Shown here in pieces: positions 52,767 through 62,921 of a stretch of DNA of 64,000 nt. The stretch is taken from the NCBI RefSeq assembly GCF_002844595.1, contig NZ_PJNW01000004.1, positions 124,001-188,000 on the forward strand. Direction: 5' to 3'. The notes under the pieces are model-generated. The model saw nothing but the letters and a program-made list of their open reading frames with translations. It was not told the DNA's origin and did no database searches. The DNA comes from Pleomorphomonas diazotrophica. Its GTDB lineage: Bacteria; Pseudomonadota; Alphaproteobacteria; Rhizobiales; Pleomorphomonadaceae. Within the stretch, counting starts at the first letter, position 1; each line of letters opens with the position of its first letter. Made by a program: the position numbers and the translations under genes.

Positions 52767-55115
52767 TCACGCCGCCCGCGCATCCCTTGAGAAGGATTCG
52801 ATCAGGCCGCGCATGCGGACGATCTCGGTCTGGATGGTGCCGGCTGTGGCGGTGACGTCGCCGGCGACGCTGCGGGTGTGGTCGGCGGCTTCGGCCAGTT
52901 CCCTCGTGCCGGCGGCCATGTCGTCGGTGGAGGCGGCGGCCATGGCGGCGCTGCCGGAGATCTCGGCCGTCGCGTCGCCCTGGCCCATCACCGAGTCCGA
53001 CAATGCGCCGGCGGCGGCGTCGATTTCGGCCATGGAAGCGGCGATGTCGCGGATGAGGTCCACCGCCGAACGGGTGGCGCTGCCGATGCCGTCGATCAAC
53101 TGGCGGATGTCGTCGGTGGCGCGGGTCGTCTGGTTGGCGAGGCTCTTCACCTCGCCGGCCACCACGGCGAAACCCTTGCCCATCTCGCCGGCCCGCGCCG
53201 CCTCTATGGTGGCGTTGAGCGCCAGAAGGTTGGTCTGGGCGGCGATGGAGCCGATCAGATCCACCACCTCGCCGACGCGGGCGGTGCTCTCCGACAGGCC
53301 GGCGATGACGCCGCTCGCCGTGCGCGCGTGCCCGGCACCGGTGCCGGCGACGGAGACGGCGGCATTGGCCTGATCGCGGGCGATGGATTGCGAGCGGGCG
53401 AGTTCGCTGGCCGCCGAGGCCATGGTGCGGACGCTTTCGGCGGCGCTGCCGGCGGCGAGCGAGGTGCGTCCGGCAAGCTCCGCCGCGTGGGCGGCGGCAC
53501 CAGAGAGATCGGCGGTGCCGCGTCCGAGCTGGCCGGCGAGGCCGTCCACCGTGGCGATCACGCCGGCGGCAGCGGTGTCGAAGGCGGCGATCGCCGCCTC
53601 CAGCGCCAGCCGGCGCTCCTCGTGCAGGGCGTGGTCGCGTTCGGCGGCACGGCGCAGGTCCTCGCGTTCCCGGCCGTTGTCCTGGAATACCAGGAGTGCC
53701 TCGCCCATGGCGGCGATCTCGTCGCGCGCCTTGTGAACGGGGACGGTGACGCCGAGGTCGCCATGGGCCAGCGCGTGCATCACCTGCGTCAGGGCGCGCA
53801 GCGGCCGGGCGATGCGGCGGTTGAGCAGCGCGGTGACCAGGATGGCGACGCCGACGATGCCGGCGATCACCGCGAGCACGGCGAGGCTGACGCGGTCGCG
53901 GTCGGTTCGGGCGTCGTCCGCGACGGCGTCGGCCGTTTGGTGCAGGGCATCGGCGGCGGCGGCCGACAGGCGCGTCGCGTCGGCGCGGGCCGAATCCAAC
54001 GCCTCGGTGGAGCGGCGAAGGCCGGCGACCGCCTTGCGATAGTCGGCGAAGGGAGAGGTGACGTCCTTGGCGGCCTCCGGGCCCAGCGCCGTGATGGCGG
54101 CGTTCACCTGGTCGAGCGCCGCGTCGATGGCCTTGCCGTGGGCGGCATCGGGGCGCAGCCGGTAGTCCCCGGTGGCGAGCAGCAGCTCGTAGGCGGCGGT
54201 GCGGACGTTGCGGACGGCGGCGCCGAAGGCGGCGGCTCGATTGCGGCGGATCGTCAGGCCGGCCGCCCGGTTGAACGCCTTGTCGACGCTCTTGCGTGCC
54301 TTGGCGTTCACCGCGTCGATGCGCTGGTCGACGGTGGCAAGGCGCGGCGACAGGCGCGGCCACTCGCTGGCGAGGTCAATGAACTGGCTGTTGTCGCTCT
54401 TGCGGGCGACGGTCTGGTAGAGGCCGGCGGTGAGCGTTGAGATGGCGCGGAGCTCCTCGGCGAAGGCGGCGTCCTCGTTCAGCACGCGGGTGTCCTCGGC
54501 AAGGCGGGCGGCGGTGGACAGCGCGTTCTGGCCGGCCGTCAGTTGCGTGAACTCGCCGGTGCGCAAATAGGCCTCGAAGGCGGCCCGGCCCCGGACGAGC
54601 CGCAGTTCCGCGTCCGTGAGGCCGGAAACGGTGGCCCGCGTGCCTTCAAGGGCGATGTTCACCGCCTCGAGGTCGGCCTCGGACTTGCCGAGATCCTCCA
54701 CGGCGCGGGCTTCGAGCCGGGCAGCGGCGGCGGCCAGCGCCGCGAAGGCGCGGTCGATATCGCCGCTTGCCGCGCCGATGTCGCGCCAACTGGCGGAAAG
54801 GGCGTTCACGGCCTCGGCAAGCCCGGCGGTGACGCCGGCGAGCGCGGGCGTGCCGGCGGTGCCCTCATCGACGGCGGCGATGCCGGCGAGGGCCGCCTCG
54901 GCATCCTCGGGCCGACCGGTGGCATAGAGCGACTGGATGGCGGCGGTGGCGGTGTTGATGTTGGTCAGTGCCGTCGATACGCCGGTCACCGCGTCGATGG
55001 CGGTGCCGGTGCGCATCAGGCCGAAGAAGCCGGCGCCGCCTGCCGCGCCGGCGAGCAGGACGAGGAGAAGCGCGAAAAGAAAGAGTTGCGCGGTGATGCT
55101 CTGGCCTGTCCGCAT
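52767..55115 (-). CDS. Methyl-accepting chemotaxis protein
   Basis: The 782-residue chemoreceptor has membrane segment 1 at residues ~10-30, a long helical periplasmic sensor (residues 31-400), membrane segment 2 at ~403-425 ([23 protein letters not shown]), HAMP at ~426-478, and the signalling domain whose hairpin tip reads [23 protein letters not shown]. No C-terminal CheR-binding pentapeptide is evident. The signal is unknown. A CtrA-like box lies 52 bases upstream. Confidence 0.94.
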   Translation of the reverse strand: MRTGQSITAQLFLFALLLVLLAGAAGGAGFFGLMRTGTAIDAVTGVSTALTNINTATAAIQSLYATGRPEDAEAALAGIAAVDEGTAGTPALAGVTAGLAEAVNALSASWRDIGAASGDIDRAFAALAAAAARLEARAVEDLGKSEADLEAVNIALEGTRATVSGLTDAELRLVRGRAAFEAYLRTGEFTQLTAGQNALSTAARLAEDTRVLNEDAAFAEELRAISTLTAGLYQTVARKSDNSQFIDLASEWPRLSPRLATVDQRIDAVNAKARKSVDKAFNRAAGLTIRRNRAAAFGAAVRNVRTAAYELLLATGDYRLRPDAAHGKAIDAALDQVNAAITALGPEAAKDVTSPFADYRKAVAGLRRSTEALDSARADATRLSAAAADALHQTADAVADDARTDRDRVSLAVLAVIAGIVGVAILVTALLNRRIARPLRALTQVMHALAHGDLGVTVPVHKARDEIAAMGEALLVFQDNGREREDLRRAAERDHALHEERRLALEAAIAAFDTAAAGVIATVDGLAGQLGRGTADLSGAAAHAAELAGRTSLAAGSAAESVRTMASAASELARSQSIARDQANAAVSVAGTGAGHARTASGVIAGLSESTARVGEVVDLIGSIAAQTNLLALNATIEAARAGEMGKGFAVVAGEVKSLANQTTRATDDIRQLIDGIGSATRSAVDLIRDIAASMAEIDAAAGALSDSVMGQGDATAEISGSAAMAAASTDDMAAGTRELAEAADHTRSVAGDVTATAGTIQTEIVRMRGLIESFSRDARAA

Positions 55116-55166
55116 CGTATAGTCCTCAATTCTGGCGGTTTTCGTGCTGAATAAGCCGGGTGCCGC

Positions 55167-55181
55167 TTAATGAGACCTAAA
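55167..55181. promoter_or_regulatory. Possible CtrA box upstream of the chemoreceptor gene
   Basis: TTAA (55167-55170), seven bases, TAAA (55178-55181): one mismatch to TTAA-N7-TTAA. Chemotaxis genes are common CtrA targets in alphaproteobacteria, but the match alone is weak. Confidence 0.35.
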
Positions 55182-55290
55182 TATGCGGAAGTAATCATAT
55201 GAATTTTATATGACGTTCAAAGAGAAATATTCGGCGGCCTATTTGTCTTCGCGACGCCTCTCCGACGACAGGTTGAGTTGCAATCGGTTC

Positions 55291-55572
55291 TCAGAAACAT
55301 TCTTCTTCAAGCCGGCGCAGCGCGGCGAGGGCAGCGGCGTCGTCATTGTCCTCGAACAGTTCGGCCATGTAGCAGACGTGGGCGTGCATCAGCAGAAGGC
55401 GATCGGCCACCGGCCGCTCGGCCTGGGTGGCGCCGGCGAGGCGTTTCCGGAAGCGGTCCCAGAAAGGATTGGCGAAGGCCGGGTCGTCGATGTAGCGGCG
55501 GAGGTGGACGAGCACGGCCTCCATGTTGCCCTCGAAATCGATGCCCTCGAAGGTGACGTATCTGTCGTTCAC
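55291..55572 (-). CDS. cowN: CowN, protects nitrogenase from carbon monoxide
   Basis: The 93-residue protein ([18 protein letters not shown]..., ending LRRLEEECF) matches the CowN family: [10 protein letters not shown] opening, [14 protein letters not shown] in the middle, [18 protein letters not shown] near the end. CowN sustains N2 fixation when low carbon monoxide would inhibit nitrogenase. GTG 55572 is chosen to match family length; the frame is open to 55782 but that part overlaps the promoter. It stands alone, without other nif genes in the window. Confidence 0.85.
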   Translation of the reverse strand: MNDRYVTFEGIDFEGNMEAVLVHLRRYIDDPAFANPFWDRFRKRLAGATQAERPVADRLLLMHAHVCYMAELFEDNDDAAALAALRRLEEECF

Positions 55573-55630
55573 GGTGCGGCCGGCGGTCGGCAAGATCGAA
55601 CTCCCGTTGCGTGTCGAGTTGCCGTCGTCA

Positions 55631-55650
55631 GTTGCAATCACCTTGCCAAG
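55631..55650 (-). promoter_or_regulatory. Sigma-54 promoter of cowN
   Basis: On the minus strand: TTGGCAAG-GTGA-TTGCA, one mismatch to the sigma-54 consensus TTGGCACG-N4-TTGCA, with GG and GC exactly 10 bases apart. Initiation near 55622 leaves a 50-nt leader. Confidence 0.85.
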
Positions 55651-55726
55651 TCGTGAAGAGACCTGGATATCCGGGGTTTTCCTGAAGAAAGACGCCGTGT
55701 CAGCTGGAGAAAACCGGCCAGATCGA

Positions 55727-55742
55727 TGTCGCGTTTGTGACA
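55727..55742. promoter_or_regulatory. NifA upstream activator sequence
   Basis: TGT (55727-55729), ten bases, ACA (55740-55742): the exact NifA enhancer consensus TGT-N10-ACA. Its centre is about 112 bases upstream of the predicted cowN start of transcription, the classical distance. Confidence 0.8.
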
Positions 55743-55752
55743 ATGATTGCCA

Positions 55753-55768
55753 ACTATATCGATATAGT
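55753..55768. repeat. Perfect 16-bp AT-rich palindrome between cowN and the malic enzyme gene
   Basis: ACTATATCGATATAGT reads identically on both strands. It lies 10 bases beyond the NifA site and some 190 bases before the malic enzyme start. It could be an operator for an unknown regulator. Confidence 0.6.
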
Positions 55769-55958
55769 AGTCGCTCACTCATCGATTTAACTGTTTAAGC
55801 TCCTGAGGGCAAAGACGACGTCGTGTTTCTACGGAAGATTTTCTGACCAAAAGGGGGCACTAAGTCCCCGAAATGCGGGGGAGGCGACCGCGCCAACCCG
55901 CGGGTGTTCCGCCAAAATGGCGGGGCCCGGTTCGATACTGAGAAGGATGGAGCAGCAG

Positions 55959-57644
55959 ATGACCGACGTGATCCTCAAGGACGCCGTCAAGGCGATTCCC
56001 ACGAGCCAGGCCCTCATCGAAGACCCGTTGCTGAACAAGGGCACGGCCTTCACCCAGGCCGAGCGCGACGCGTTCAAGCTCAACGGCTATTTCGCCGACG
56101 TCGTCGAGACGCTCGACACCCAGGTTGCCCGTTGCCTTGAGACCATCCGCGCGCTGCCGACCAACCTCGACCGTTACGTCTACCTGCGCGACCTGCAGGA
56201 CACCAACGAGACGCTTTACTTCGCGGTTATCACCCGCAACCTCGATGAACTGCTGCCGATGATCTATACGCCGACCGTCGGCGCCGGCTGCCAGCAGTAT
56301 CATCACATCTTCCGCCGTCCGCGCGGCCTGTTCATCTCCTATCCGAACCGCGCCAAGATGGACGAGATCCTGGCCAACCCGCGCTATGACAACGTCGAGT
56401 GCATCGTCGTCACCGACGGCGAGCGCATCCTCGGCCTGGGCGACCAGGGCGTCGGCGGCATGGGTATCCCGATCGGCAAGCTCGCCATCTACACCGGCTG
56501 CGGCGGCATCGCCCCCGACACCGTCCTTCCGATCACTCTCGACACCGGCACCAACAACGCCGAGCGCCTCGCCGACCCGCTCTACTTCGGCTGGAAGCAT
56601 GAGCGCGTTCGTGGCGAAGAATACGACAGCTTCATCGACCAGTTCGTCGAAGCCGTGAAGAAGCGCTGGCCGAACGTTCTTCTGCAGTGGGAAGACTTCC
56701 ACAAGAACAACGCCAACCGCCTCCTCGACAAGTATCGTGACGCGCTCTGCACGTTCAACGACGACATCCAGGGCACCGCTTCGGTTGCCACCGGCACGCT
56801 CCTGTCGGCCATCCAGATCACCGGCAAGCCGCTCTCCGAGCAGCGCGTCGCCATCCTGGGCGGCGGTTCGGCCGGCGTCGGCATCGCCGACCTGATCCGC
56901 ATGGCGATGGTCTCCGAAGGCCTCAGCGACGAGGAAGCCCGCAAGCGCTTCTTCATCGTCGGCCGCTACGGCCTCGTCACCGAGAAGACCCCGAACCTCG
57001 ACACCTTCCAGCTCGGCTTCCGTCAGGACAGCAAGATCATCGACGGCTGGGACGTCGCCGAGGCCGGCAAGGCTTCGCTCTACGAAGTGATCAAGTTCGC
57101 CAAGCCCACCGTTCTCGTCGGCGTCGCCGGCCAGCCGGGCATGTTCACGGAAGAAATCATCCGTGAGATGGGCAAGCACACCGAGCGTCCGATCGTCTTC
57201 CCGCTGTCGAACCCGACCTCCTGCGTCGAGGCCCAGCCGTCGGACATCATCAAGTGGACCGAAGGCCGCGCCATCATCGGCACGGGTTCGCCCTTCCTGC
57301 CCTTCGAGTACGAGGGCAAGACCTACCACTTCGCCCAGACCAACAACTCCTACATCTTCCCGGGCGTCGGCCTGGGCACGCTGGCCGTCGGGTCGAAGCG
57401 CGTGACGGACGCCATGTTCCTGGCCGCCGCCCGCGCACTCGCCGAGCTGTCGCCGGCCAAGGCCAAGCCGGGCGACCGTCTGCTGCCGACCCTTGACCGC
57501 ATGCGCGAGGTCTCCTCGCACATCGCCGTCGCCGTCGCCAAGCAGGCCATGGCCGAGGGCCTGGCGCCGAAGATGGACGACGCCGCCATCAAGGCCGCCA
57601 TCAAGGCCAAGACCTGGGAGCCGGTCTACAAGTCGCTGGTGTGA
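55959..57644 (+). CDS. maeA: NAD-type malic enzyme
   Basis: The 561-residue enzyme oxidatively decarboxylates malate to pyruvate. Family markers are NLDRYVYLRDLQDTNETLYF, MIYTPTVGAGCQQY with the catalytic Tyr, LGLGDQGVGGMGIPIGKL, the lysine/acid region NVLLQWEDFHKNNANRLLDKY, FNDDIQGTASV and nucleotide-binding ILGGGSAGVGIADLI. Length and motifs match the SfcA/MaeA group rather than the fused MaeB group. Codon use is strongly biased to C/G-ending preferred codons, suggesting high expression. ATG 55959 has GGAG eight bases before; ATG 55947 is an alternative. Confidence 0.92.
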   Translation: MTDVILKDAVKAIPTSQALIEDPLLNKGTAFTQAERDAFKLNGYFADVVETLDTQVARCLETIRALPTNLDRYVYLRDLQDTNETLYFAVITRNLDELLPMIYTPTVGAGCQQYHHIFRRPRGLFISYPNRAKMDEILANPRYDNVECIVVTDGERILGLGDQGVGGMGIPIGKLAIYTGCGGIAPDTVLPITLDTGTNNAERLADPLYFGWKHERVRGEEYDSFIDQFVEAVKKRWPNVLLQWEDFHKNNANRLLDKYRDALCTFNDDIQGTASVATGTLLSAIQITGKPLSEQRVAILGGGSAGVGIADLIRMAMVSEGLSDEEARKRFFIVGRYGLVTEKTPNLDTFQLGFRQDSKIIDGWDVAEAGKASLYEVIKFAKPTVLVGVAGQPGMFTEEIIREMGKHTERPIVFPLSNPTSCVEAQPSDIIKWTEGRAIIGTGSPFLPFEYEGKTYHFAQTNNSYIFPGVGLGTLAVGSKRVTDAMFLAAARALAELSPAKAKPGDRLLPTLDRMREVSSHIAVAVAKQAMAEGLAPKMDDAAIKAAIKAKTWEPVYKSLV

Positions 57645-57669
57645 ACTTGCGATCCTGACTGAATGAAGG

Positions 57670-57704
57670 AACCGGGCGGCCGCGAGGTCGCCCGGTTTCG
57701 TTTT
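57670..57704 (+). terminator. Rho-independent terminator of the malic enzyme gene
   Basis: Stem AACCGGGCG (57670-57678) with CGCCCGGTT (57689-57697) and tail TCGTTTT, 25 bases after the stop codon. Confidence 0.88.
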
Positions 57705-57757
57705 GGGGGAGCGGGCTGAAAGAAGCGCCCTATATCGGCGGTGCGTTTCATCCTGCC

Positions 57758-57783
57758 GAGGTTCTCGCCTGCGCGAGGATGAC
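57758..57783 (+). repeat. Third copy of the dispersed repeat
   Basis: GAGGTTCTCGCCTGCGCGAG plus GATGAC follows the same pattern as the right arm of the inverted repeat at 57987-58016, with several substitutions. Confidence 0.65.
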
Positions 57784-57832
57784 GCTTGGTGGCTAGGTTC
57801 GCGACCGGATACGTGTTTGTTTCCTATATATA

Positions 57833-58016
57833 ATCTGTCATCCTTGCGAAAGCGAGGACCTCGGGTAGGAAAGGGCAAGGCGGTTGCTATAGGGCGCCCC
57901 CAACCCACTCCAACAAGGTGAAGGTAGCCGCTGGCCCGCCCTCGCTTTATTGGAGCCTGATACTATCCTCTCAGACTTCTCGTCCTGAGGTCCTCGCTTT
58001 CGCAAGGATGACAGAT
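57833..58016. repeat. Perfect 30-bp inverted repeat with 124-bp spacer
   Basis: The left arm (57833-57862, beginning ATCTGTCATCCTTGCGAAAG) and right arm (57987-58016) are exact reverse complements, flanked by AT-rich TATATA tracts on the outer sides. The core resembles the extragenic TCATCCT-type repeats scattered in Hyphomicrobiales genomes. The 436-base gap 57645-58080 contains no gene; a small mobile or extragenic palindromic unit is likely. Confidence 0.85.
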
Positions 58017-58080
58017 CTATATATCTTTCAATATTTTAGCGGAGCGCGAGCGTTGCAGGGCTGGCACTGACCGAGCGAAA

Positions 58081-58944
58081 TCAGCGGAAATCCACCGCCA
58101 TCAGCACGCAGAGCGCCAGAAGGCAGCCTAGGGAGGCGAGGAAGATGCGCTTGGCCCAGCTTCGTTCGGTCGTGGCGGTGGGGCCGGTGGCGGCGAGGTG
58201 CAGCCAGTAGCCGGCGCAGGCGACCGCCGTGCAGAGATAGGCGAGACCGGTGAAGCCGGCGAAGGGCAGCGCCACCGAGGCGGCACCGAAAGCGCCGATA
58301 GAGACCAGCATACGCTGCTTGGTGGCGGCGATGCCATGCCGGAACGGGTACGTCGGCACGCCGGCGGCGGCATAGTCATGACGGCGCATGACGGCGATGG
58401 CGTCGGAATGCGGGATCTGCCAGAGCGCGAACATCAGGAACAGGATGGCGGCGGCGGCGTCGAGCCGGCCGGTCACGGCGCAATAACCGATCACCGGTGG
58501 CGTCGCGCCGGCAAGGCTGCCCACCAGAACGCTGATGGGCGAGCGGCGCTTGAACCACAGGCTGTAGGGGCCGACGTAGATGACGAGGCCGAAGGCGGCG
58601 ACGGTGGCCGCAAGAGGACCGGCGATCAGCGCCAGCAGCAGCAAGCCGCTGCCGGCCAGCGCGCCGCCATAGACGGTGGCCGTGGGAACGCCCACCGCGC
58701 CGGTAACCATGGGCCGAGTGGCCGTGCGGGCCATGCGGGCGTCGATGTCGCGGTCGATGACGTTGTTGACGACGCAGCCGCCGGCCACCACCAGCGCCAC
58801 GCCGAGAAGCGTGGCGACGAACAGCGAGAGATCGACGGCGCCGCGTGCTCCCAGCAGGAAGCCGCCGGCCACGGAGACGAGGTTGCCGCCGACGATGCCG
58901 GGCTTCACAAGGCGTAGGTAAGGGTTGCGACTGAGCGCTGTCAC
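58081..58944 (-). CDS. cyoE: Protoheme IX farnesyltransferase (haem O synthase)
   Basis: The 287-residue UbiA-type prenyltransferase has the two aspartate motifs: NNVIDRDIDARMARTATRP (residues ~61-79) and the later PHSDAIAVMRRHDYAAAGVP, with about eight membrane helices. It makes haem O for the bo3 oxidase encoded just upstream, and is last in the cyoABCDE operon, one base after cyoD. Confidence 0.95.
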   Translation of the reverse strand: MTALSRNPYLRLVKPGIVGGNLVSVAGGFLLGARGAVDLSLFVATLLGVALVVAGGCVVNNVIDRDIDARMARTATRPMVTGAVGVPTATVYGGALAGSGLLLLALIAGPLAATVAAFGLVIYVGPYSLWFKRRSPISVLVGSLAGATPPVIGYCAVTGRLDAAAAILFLMFALWQIPHSDAIAVMRRHDYAAAGVPTYPFRHGIAATKQRMLVSIGAFGAASVALPFAGFTGLAYLCTAVACAGYWLHLAATGPTATTERSWAKRIFLASLGCLLALCVLMAVDFR

Positions 58945-58945
58945 C

Positions 58946-59311
58946 TCAGAAGGCCTCGGGGGTCATGTGCATCTCTGGCATGCCCGGCATCATCCGCTCG
59001 TGGGCGCTGAACATGATCCAGATGCTGCCGCCGACCAGGATGCCGACCACCAGCAGGGCGAAGAGCGCGGCGTAGACGTTCCAGCGCTGTTCGAGCGACC
59101 CGTCGATGTGCAGGAAGTCGACGAGATGAACGAAGATCTGCACGGCGGCGAGCGCCAGGATGACGAAGATGGTGGCGTTGCGCGGCAGCGCCCCGGTCAT
59201 CACCAGGGCGAAGGCGGCGCCGGTGAGGATCACCGACAGGACGAGGCCACGCACGTAGTGGTGCAGCGAGGCGCCGGCGCCGGGGAGATGCTCGGTCTTG
59301 TGGTCGGCCAT
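58946..59311 (-). CDS. cyoD: Cytochrome bo3 quinol oxidase subunit IV
   Basis: The 121-residue protein has three membrane segments: GLVLSVILTGAAFALVMTG, FVILALAAVQIFVHLVDFLHI and ALFALLVVGILVGGSIWIMF, the CyoD pattern. It lies one base from cyoC and aids CuB assembly in subunit I. Confidence 0.95.
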   Translation of the reverse strand: MADHKTEHLPGAGASLHHYVRGLVLSVILTGAAFALVMTGALPRNATIFVILALAAVQIFVHLVDFLHIDGSLEQRWNVYAALFALLVVGILVGGSIWIMFSAHERMMPGMPEMHMTPEAF

Positions 59312-59312
59312 G

Positions 59313-59945
59313 TCAGAGCACTCCGATCAGGTAGACTTCGGTGAAGACGACGATCCAGATCACGTCGAGGAAATGCCAGAACAGGCCGAGGAGCCCGAGG
59401 CGGCGATGGACGGTGGCGGTGAGGCCGTCGCGGGCGAGCTGGACGGCCATGACGATCATCCAGAGAAGGCCGCTGAAGACATGCAGGCCGTGGGTGCCTA
59501 CAAGCGTGAAATAGGCCGACAGGAAGGCGCTGCGGCTGGGGCCGGCCCCTTCCTCGATGAGGTGATGGAACTCGTAGACTTCCATGACGATGAAGACGGT
59601 GCCGATGGCGAAGGTCACCGCCATCCAAAGAAGAGTCGCCTGCTTGCGCTGCTCCTGAGCGGCGAGGGTGACGAAGCCGAAGGCGACGGAGCTTGCCAGC
59701 AGCACGGCGGTCTCGGCCAGCACGAACCAGAGGTCGAACAGCTCCCGGCCGGTCGGGCCGCCGGCATAGCTGCGGCCGACCACGGCGTAGACGGCGAACA
59801 GGGTGGCGAACAGCACCACGTCGCTCATCAGGTAGAGCCAGAAGCCGAAGACGGTCTTCTCGGTGAGCTCGGCGTCGTCCTCGTGGGCGGGAGGGTGCTG
59901 CTTGGCGTGCAGCGAGTGGGCTTCGGGCAGGTCGAGAATGGTCAT
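59313..59945 (-). CDS. cyoC: Cytochrome bo3 quinol oxidase subunit III
   Basis: The 210-residue protein has five membrane segments and family motifs [22 protein letters not shown] near the N-terminus, [14 protein letters not shown], and [14 protein letters not shown]. It overlaps the cyoB stop by 4 bases. Confidence 0.96.
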   Translation of the reverse strand: MTILDLPEAHSLHAKQHPPAHEDDAELTEKTVFGFWLYLMSDVVLFATLFAVYAVVGRSYAGGPTGRELFDLWFVLAETAVLLASSVAFGFVTLAAQEQRKQATLLWMAVTFAIGTVFIVMEVYEFHHLIEEGAGPSRSAFLSAYFTLVGTHGLHVFSGLLWMIVMAVQLARDGLTATVHRRLGLLGLFWHFLDVIWIVVFTEVYLIGVL

Positions 59946-61927
59946 GACTGGCCAACTCCCTGAAGACGCTGCATTTCCATGTTCTTCACCTCATCGGCCG
60001 GGATGATGTAGGCGATGTCCTCGTCGAACAGGCGGACGAGCAGCGCGGCGGTCATGGCGATGGCGCCGAGGCCGACCAGCCACCAGATATGCCAGACGAG
60101 GCCGAAGCCGAGGCCGATGCTGAAGATGCCCATCAGGAAGCCGGCCGCCGTGTTGCGGGGCATGTGGATGTCCTCATAGGGCGTGCCCGGCACGAACATG
60201 CCGGTGCCATTGGCCTTCATGTTGGCGAAGGCGTCGGTCTCGGTGACGCGCGGCGTCTCGGCGAAGTTGTAGATCGGCGGCGGCGACGAGGTGGCCCATT
60301 CGAGCGTGCGGCCATCCCAGGGGTCGCCCGTGGTGTCGCGCAGCTGGTCGCGCTTCCAGACGCTGTAGGCGATCTGCAGAATGGTGCAGAGGATGCCCAC
60401 GGCGATGATTGCCACGCCGACGGTGGCGAGCACCAGCCATGGGTGCCATTCGGGATTGGGGTAATGATTGAGGCGGCGCGTCATGCCCATGAAGCCGAGC
60501 ACGTAGAGCGGCATGAAGGCGACGTAGAAGCCGACGAGCCAGCACCAGAAGGAGGCCCGGCCCAGCGGTTCCGACAGGCGGAAGCCCAGGGCCTTGGGGA
60601 ACCAATAGTTGAGGGCGGCGAAGATGCCGAACACTACGCCGCCGATGATGGTGTTGTGGAAATGGGCGACCAAAAACAGGCTGTTGTGCAGCACGAAGTC
60701 GGCACCCGGCATGGCCAAGAGCACGCCGGTCATGCCGCCGATGGTGAAGGTGATGATGAAACCGATGGACCAGAGCATGGGCACCGAGAAGCGCACCCGC
60801 CCGCGGAACATCGTGAAAAGCCAGTTGAACATCTTCACACCGGTGGGCACGGCGATGATCATGGTGGCGATGCCGAAGAAGGCATTGACGTTGGCGCCGG
60901 CGCCCATGGTGAAGAAGTGGTGCAGCCAGACGACGAAGGAGAAGAAGGTGATGGCAATGGTCGCCCAGACCATCGTCTTGTAACCGAACAGCGGCTTGCC
61001 GGAGAATGTGGCGACGACTTCGGAGAACACGCCGAAGGCCGGCAGCACCAGGATGTAGACTTCCGGGTGGCCCCAGGCCCAGAACAGATTGACATACATC
61101 ATCTGTTCGCCGCCGCCGTCGTTGGTGAAGAAATGGGTGCCGATGTAGCGATCGAGGCCCAAGAGCGCCAAGGTGACGGTGAGGATCGGAAAGGCGGCAA
61201 CGATCAGCACGTTGGTGCAGAAGGCGGTCCAGACGAAGATCGGCATGCGCATCATCTTCATGCCGGGCGCCCGCATGCGCAGGATGGTGGCGAGGAAGTT
61301 GACGCCCGTCAGCAAGGTGCCGATGCCGCTGATCTGCAGGCTCCATATGTAATAGTCGACGCCGACATCGGGGCTGAAGGAGAGCTGGGAGAGCGGTGGA
61401 TAGGCGGCCCAGCCGGTCTTGGCGAACTCGCCGAAGATGAGCGAGGCGTTGACCAGCATGGCGCCGGAGAAGGTCAGCCAGAAGCTCAGCGAGTTCAGGA
61501 AGGGGAAGGCGACGTCGCGGGCGCCGATCTGCAAGGGTACGGCGATGTTCATCAGCCCGACGATCAGCGGCATCGCCACGAAGAAGATCATGATGACGCC
61601 ATGCGCGGTGAAGATCTGGTCGAAGTGCTCCGGCGGCAGGTAGCCCGGATTGGGGTCGAGGCTCATGGACTGCTGGATGCGCATCATCACCGCGTCGGTG
61701 AAGCCGCGCAGCAGCATGATGAGGCCGAGCAGCACATACATGATGCCGATCTTCTTGTGATCGACTGAGGTGATGTATTCCGACCAGAGCCAGCCCCAGA
61801 GGCGGTAGCGTTGGAAGAGGACCGCGACGGCGAGGACACCCAGGAGCGCAACACCGACCGCCCCCATGATGATGGGCTCGTGATAGGGGACCTGTTCCAG
61901 GGTGAGCTTGCCAAGAAGTGGGTTCAC
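59942..61927 (-). CDS. cyoB: Cytochrome bo3 quinol oxidase subunit I
   Basis: The 661-residue catalytic subunit holds haem b, haem o3 and CuB. Ligand motifs are clear: [28 protein letters not shown] (CuB His cross-linked to Tyr), [15 protein letters not shown], and [11 protein letters not shown]. It reduces O2 to water and pumps protons. GTG 61927 with GGAGAG upstream is chosen; the frame is open to 62005. Confidence 0.96.
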   Translation of the reverse strand: MNPLLGKLTLEQVPYHEPIIMGAVGVALLGVLAVAVLFQRYRLWGWLWSEYITSVDHKKIGIMYVLLGLIMLLRGFTDAVMMRIQQSMSLDPNPGYLPPEHFDQIFTAHGVIMIFFVAMPLIVGLMNIAVPLQIGARDVAFPFLNSLSFWLTFSGAMLVNASLIFGEFAKTGWAAYPPLSQLSFSPDVGVDYYIWSLQISGIGTLLTGVNFLATILRMRAPGMKMMRMPIFVWTAFCTNVLIVAAFPILTVTLALLGLDRYIGTHFFTNDGGGEQMMYVNLFWAWGHPEVYILVLPAFGVFSEVVATFSGKPLFGYKTMVWATIAITFFSFVVWLHHFFTMGAGANVNAFFGIATMIIAVPTGVKMFNWLFTMFRGRVRFSVPMLWSIGFIITFTIGGMTGVLLAMPGADFVLHNSLFLVAHFHNTIIGGVVFGIFAALNYWFPKALGFRLSEPLGRASFWCWLVGFYVAFMPLYVLGFMGMTRRLNHYPNPEWHPWLVLATVGVAIIAVGILCTILQIAYSVWKRDQLRDTTGDPWDGRTLEWATSSPPPIYNFAETPRVTETDAFANMKANGTGMFVPGTPYEDIHMPRNTAAGFLMGIFSIGLGFGLVWHIWWLVGLGAIAMTAALLVRLFDEDIAYIIPADEVKNMEMQRLQGVGQS

Positions 61928-61970
61928 GTCGTGCTCTCCACGATGGCCGTCCGTTGGGCGGCCGACGATT

Positions 61971-62921
61971 TCAGTGGTCCGCGTGTGCCGCGGGCGGCGT
62001 CTCACTCACCTGGTCCGCCCCCTTGTCGCCGGTTGGTTCCGGCGGCGGCGTGTGGCGGTATTTCTTGATGAGGTTGACCAAGAGGTTGGGGTCGCCCGGC
62101 GCGTAGTAGACGACGGGGCTGTTCTCCCGCGTCTTGGCGAGTTCGGCATAGGCGGTCTCGTCGAGCGGCCGGCCGGCGGCGGCGACCTTGCGCGTCCAGG
62201 CGTCGAACTCTTCATCGGAGGTGGCGAGCGCAGTGAAGCGCATGCCCGAGAAGCCGGCGCCGCTGTAGTTGGCCGACAGGCCGCCGAAGGTTCCAGGCCG
62301 GTTGGCGATGAGGCTGAGCTCGGTGCGCATGCCGGCCATCGCGTACATCTGGCCCGCGAGGCCGGGGATGAAGAAGGAGTTCATCACCGTGTCCGAGGTG
62401 ATCTCGAAATGCACCGGCCGATCGATAGGGAAGGCCACCTCGTTGACGCTGGCGATATTCTGCTCGGGGTAGATGAACAGCCACTTCCAATCGAGCGCGA
62501 CGACGTCGATCTCCAGCGTCGGCTTGCCGGTTTCTTCGAGGGGGCGATAGGGGTCGAGCGCGTGGGTGGTGGTCCAGGCAAGCCAGCCGAGCGCCAGGAC
62601 GATGAGCGCCGGCACCGTCCACACCACCACCTCGATGGCGTTGGAATGTGCCCAGTTGGGCATGGCGTGGGCGCGGGTGTTGGATGCCCGATACCAGATG
62701 GCGAAGAACAGCGTCAGGATGATCACCGGCAGCACCACCAGCAGCATCAAGGCGGTGGAGATCAGGATGAGCTGCTTCTCCTTGGCGGCGATTGGTCCGG
62801 CAGGCTCGAGGATCACCGAGCTGCAAGCAGCGAGGAGAAGTCCGGTCCCCAAGACGATCAACGCCGGACGCAGGCGGGCAAGGCGGGAGGTCAGAAACGA
62901 GAGGCGCTGGGAAACGGGCAA
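61971..62921 (-). CDS. cyoA: Cytochrome bo3 quinol oxidase subunit II
   Basis: The 316-residue lipoprotein ([11 protein letters not shown] lipobox) has two membrane segments and a periplasmic cupredoxin domain with [35 protein letters not shown] split over residues ~165-200. The CuA cysteines of cytochrome-c oxidases are absent, as in true quinol oxidases. It is the first gene of the operon. Confidence 0.95.
   Translation of the reverse strand: MPVSQRLSFLTSRLARLRPALIVLGTGLLLAACSSVILEPAGPIAAKEKQLILISTALMLLVVLPVIILTLFFAIWYRASNTRAHAMPNWAHSNAIEVVVWTVPALIVLALGWLAWTTTHALDPYRPLEETGKPTLEIDVVALDWKWLFIYPEQNIASVNEVAFPIDRPVHFEITSDTVMNSFFIPGLAGQMYAMAGMRTELSLIANRPGTFGGLSANYSGAGFSGMRFTALATSDEEFDAWTRKVAAAGRPLDETAYAELAKTRENSPVVYYAPGDPNLLVNLIKKYRHTPPPEPTGDKGADQVSETPPAAHADH

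Noticed and set aside
55573-55782. Longer N-terminus for cowN
   Set aside because: The extension has no family resemblance and overlaps the -24/-12 promoter and NifA site.
57645-58080. Insertion sequence at the 30-bp inverted repeat
   Set aside because: The 124-bp spacer has no transposase and no target duplication was visible; an extragenic palindromic unit fits better.
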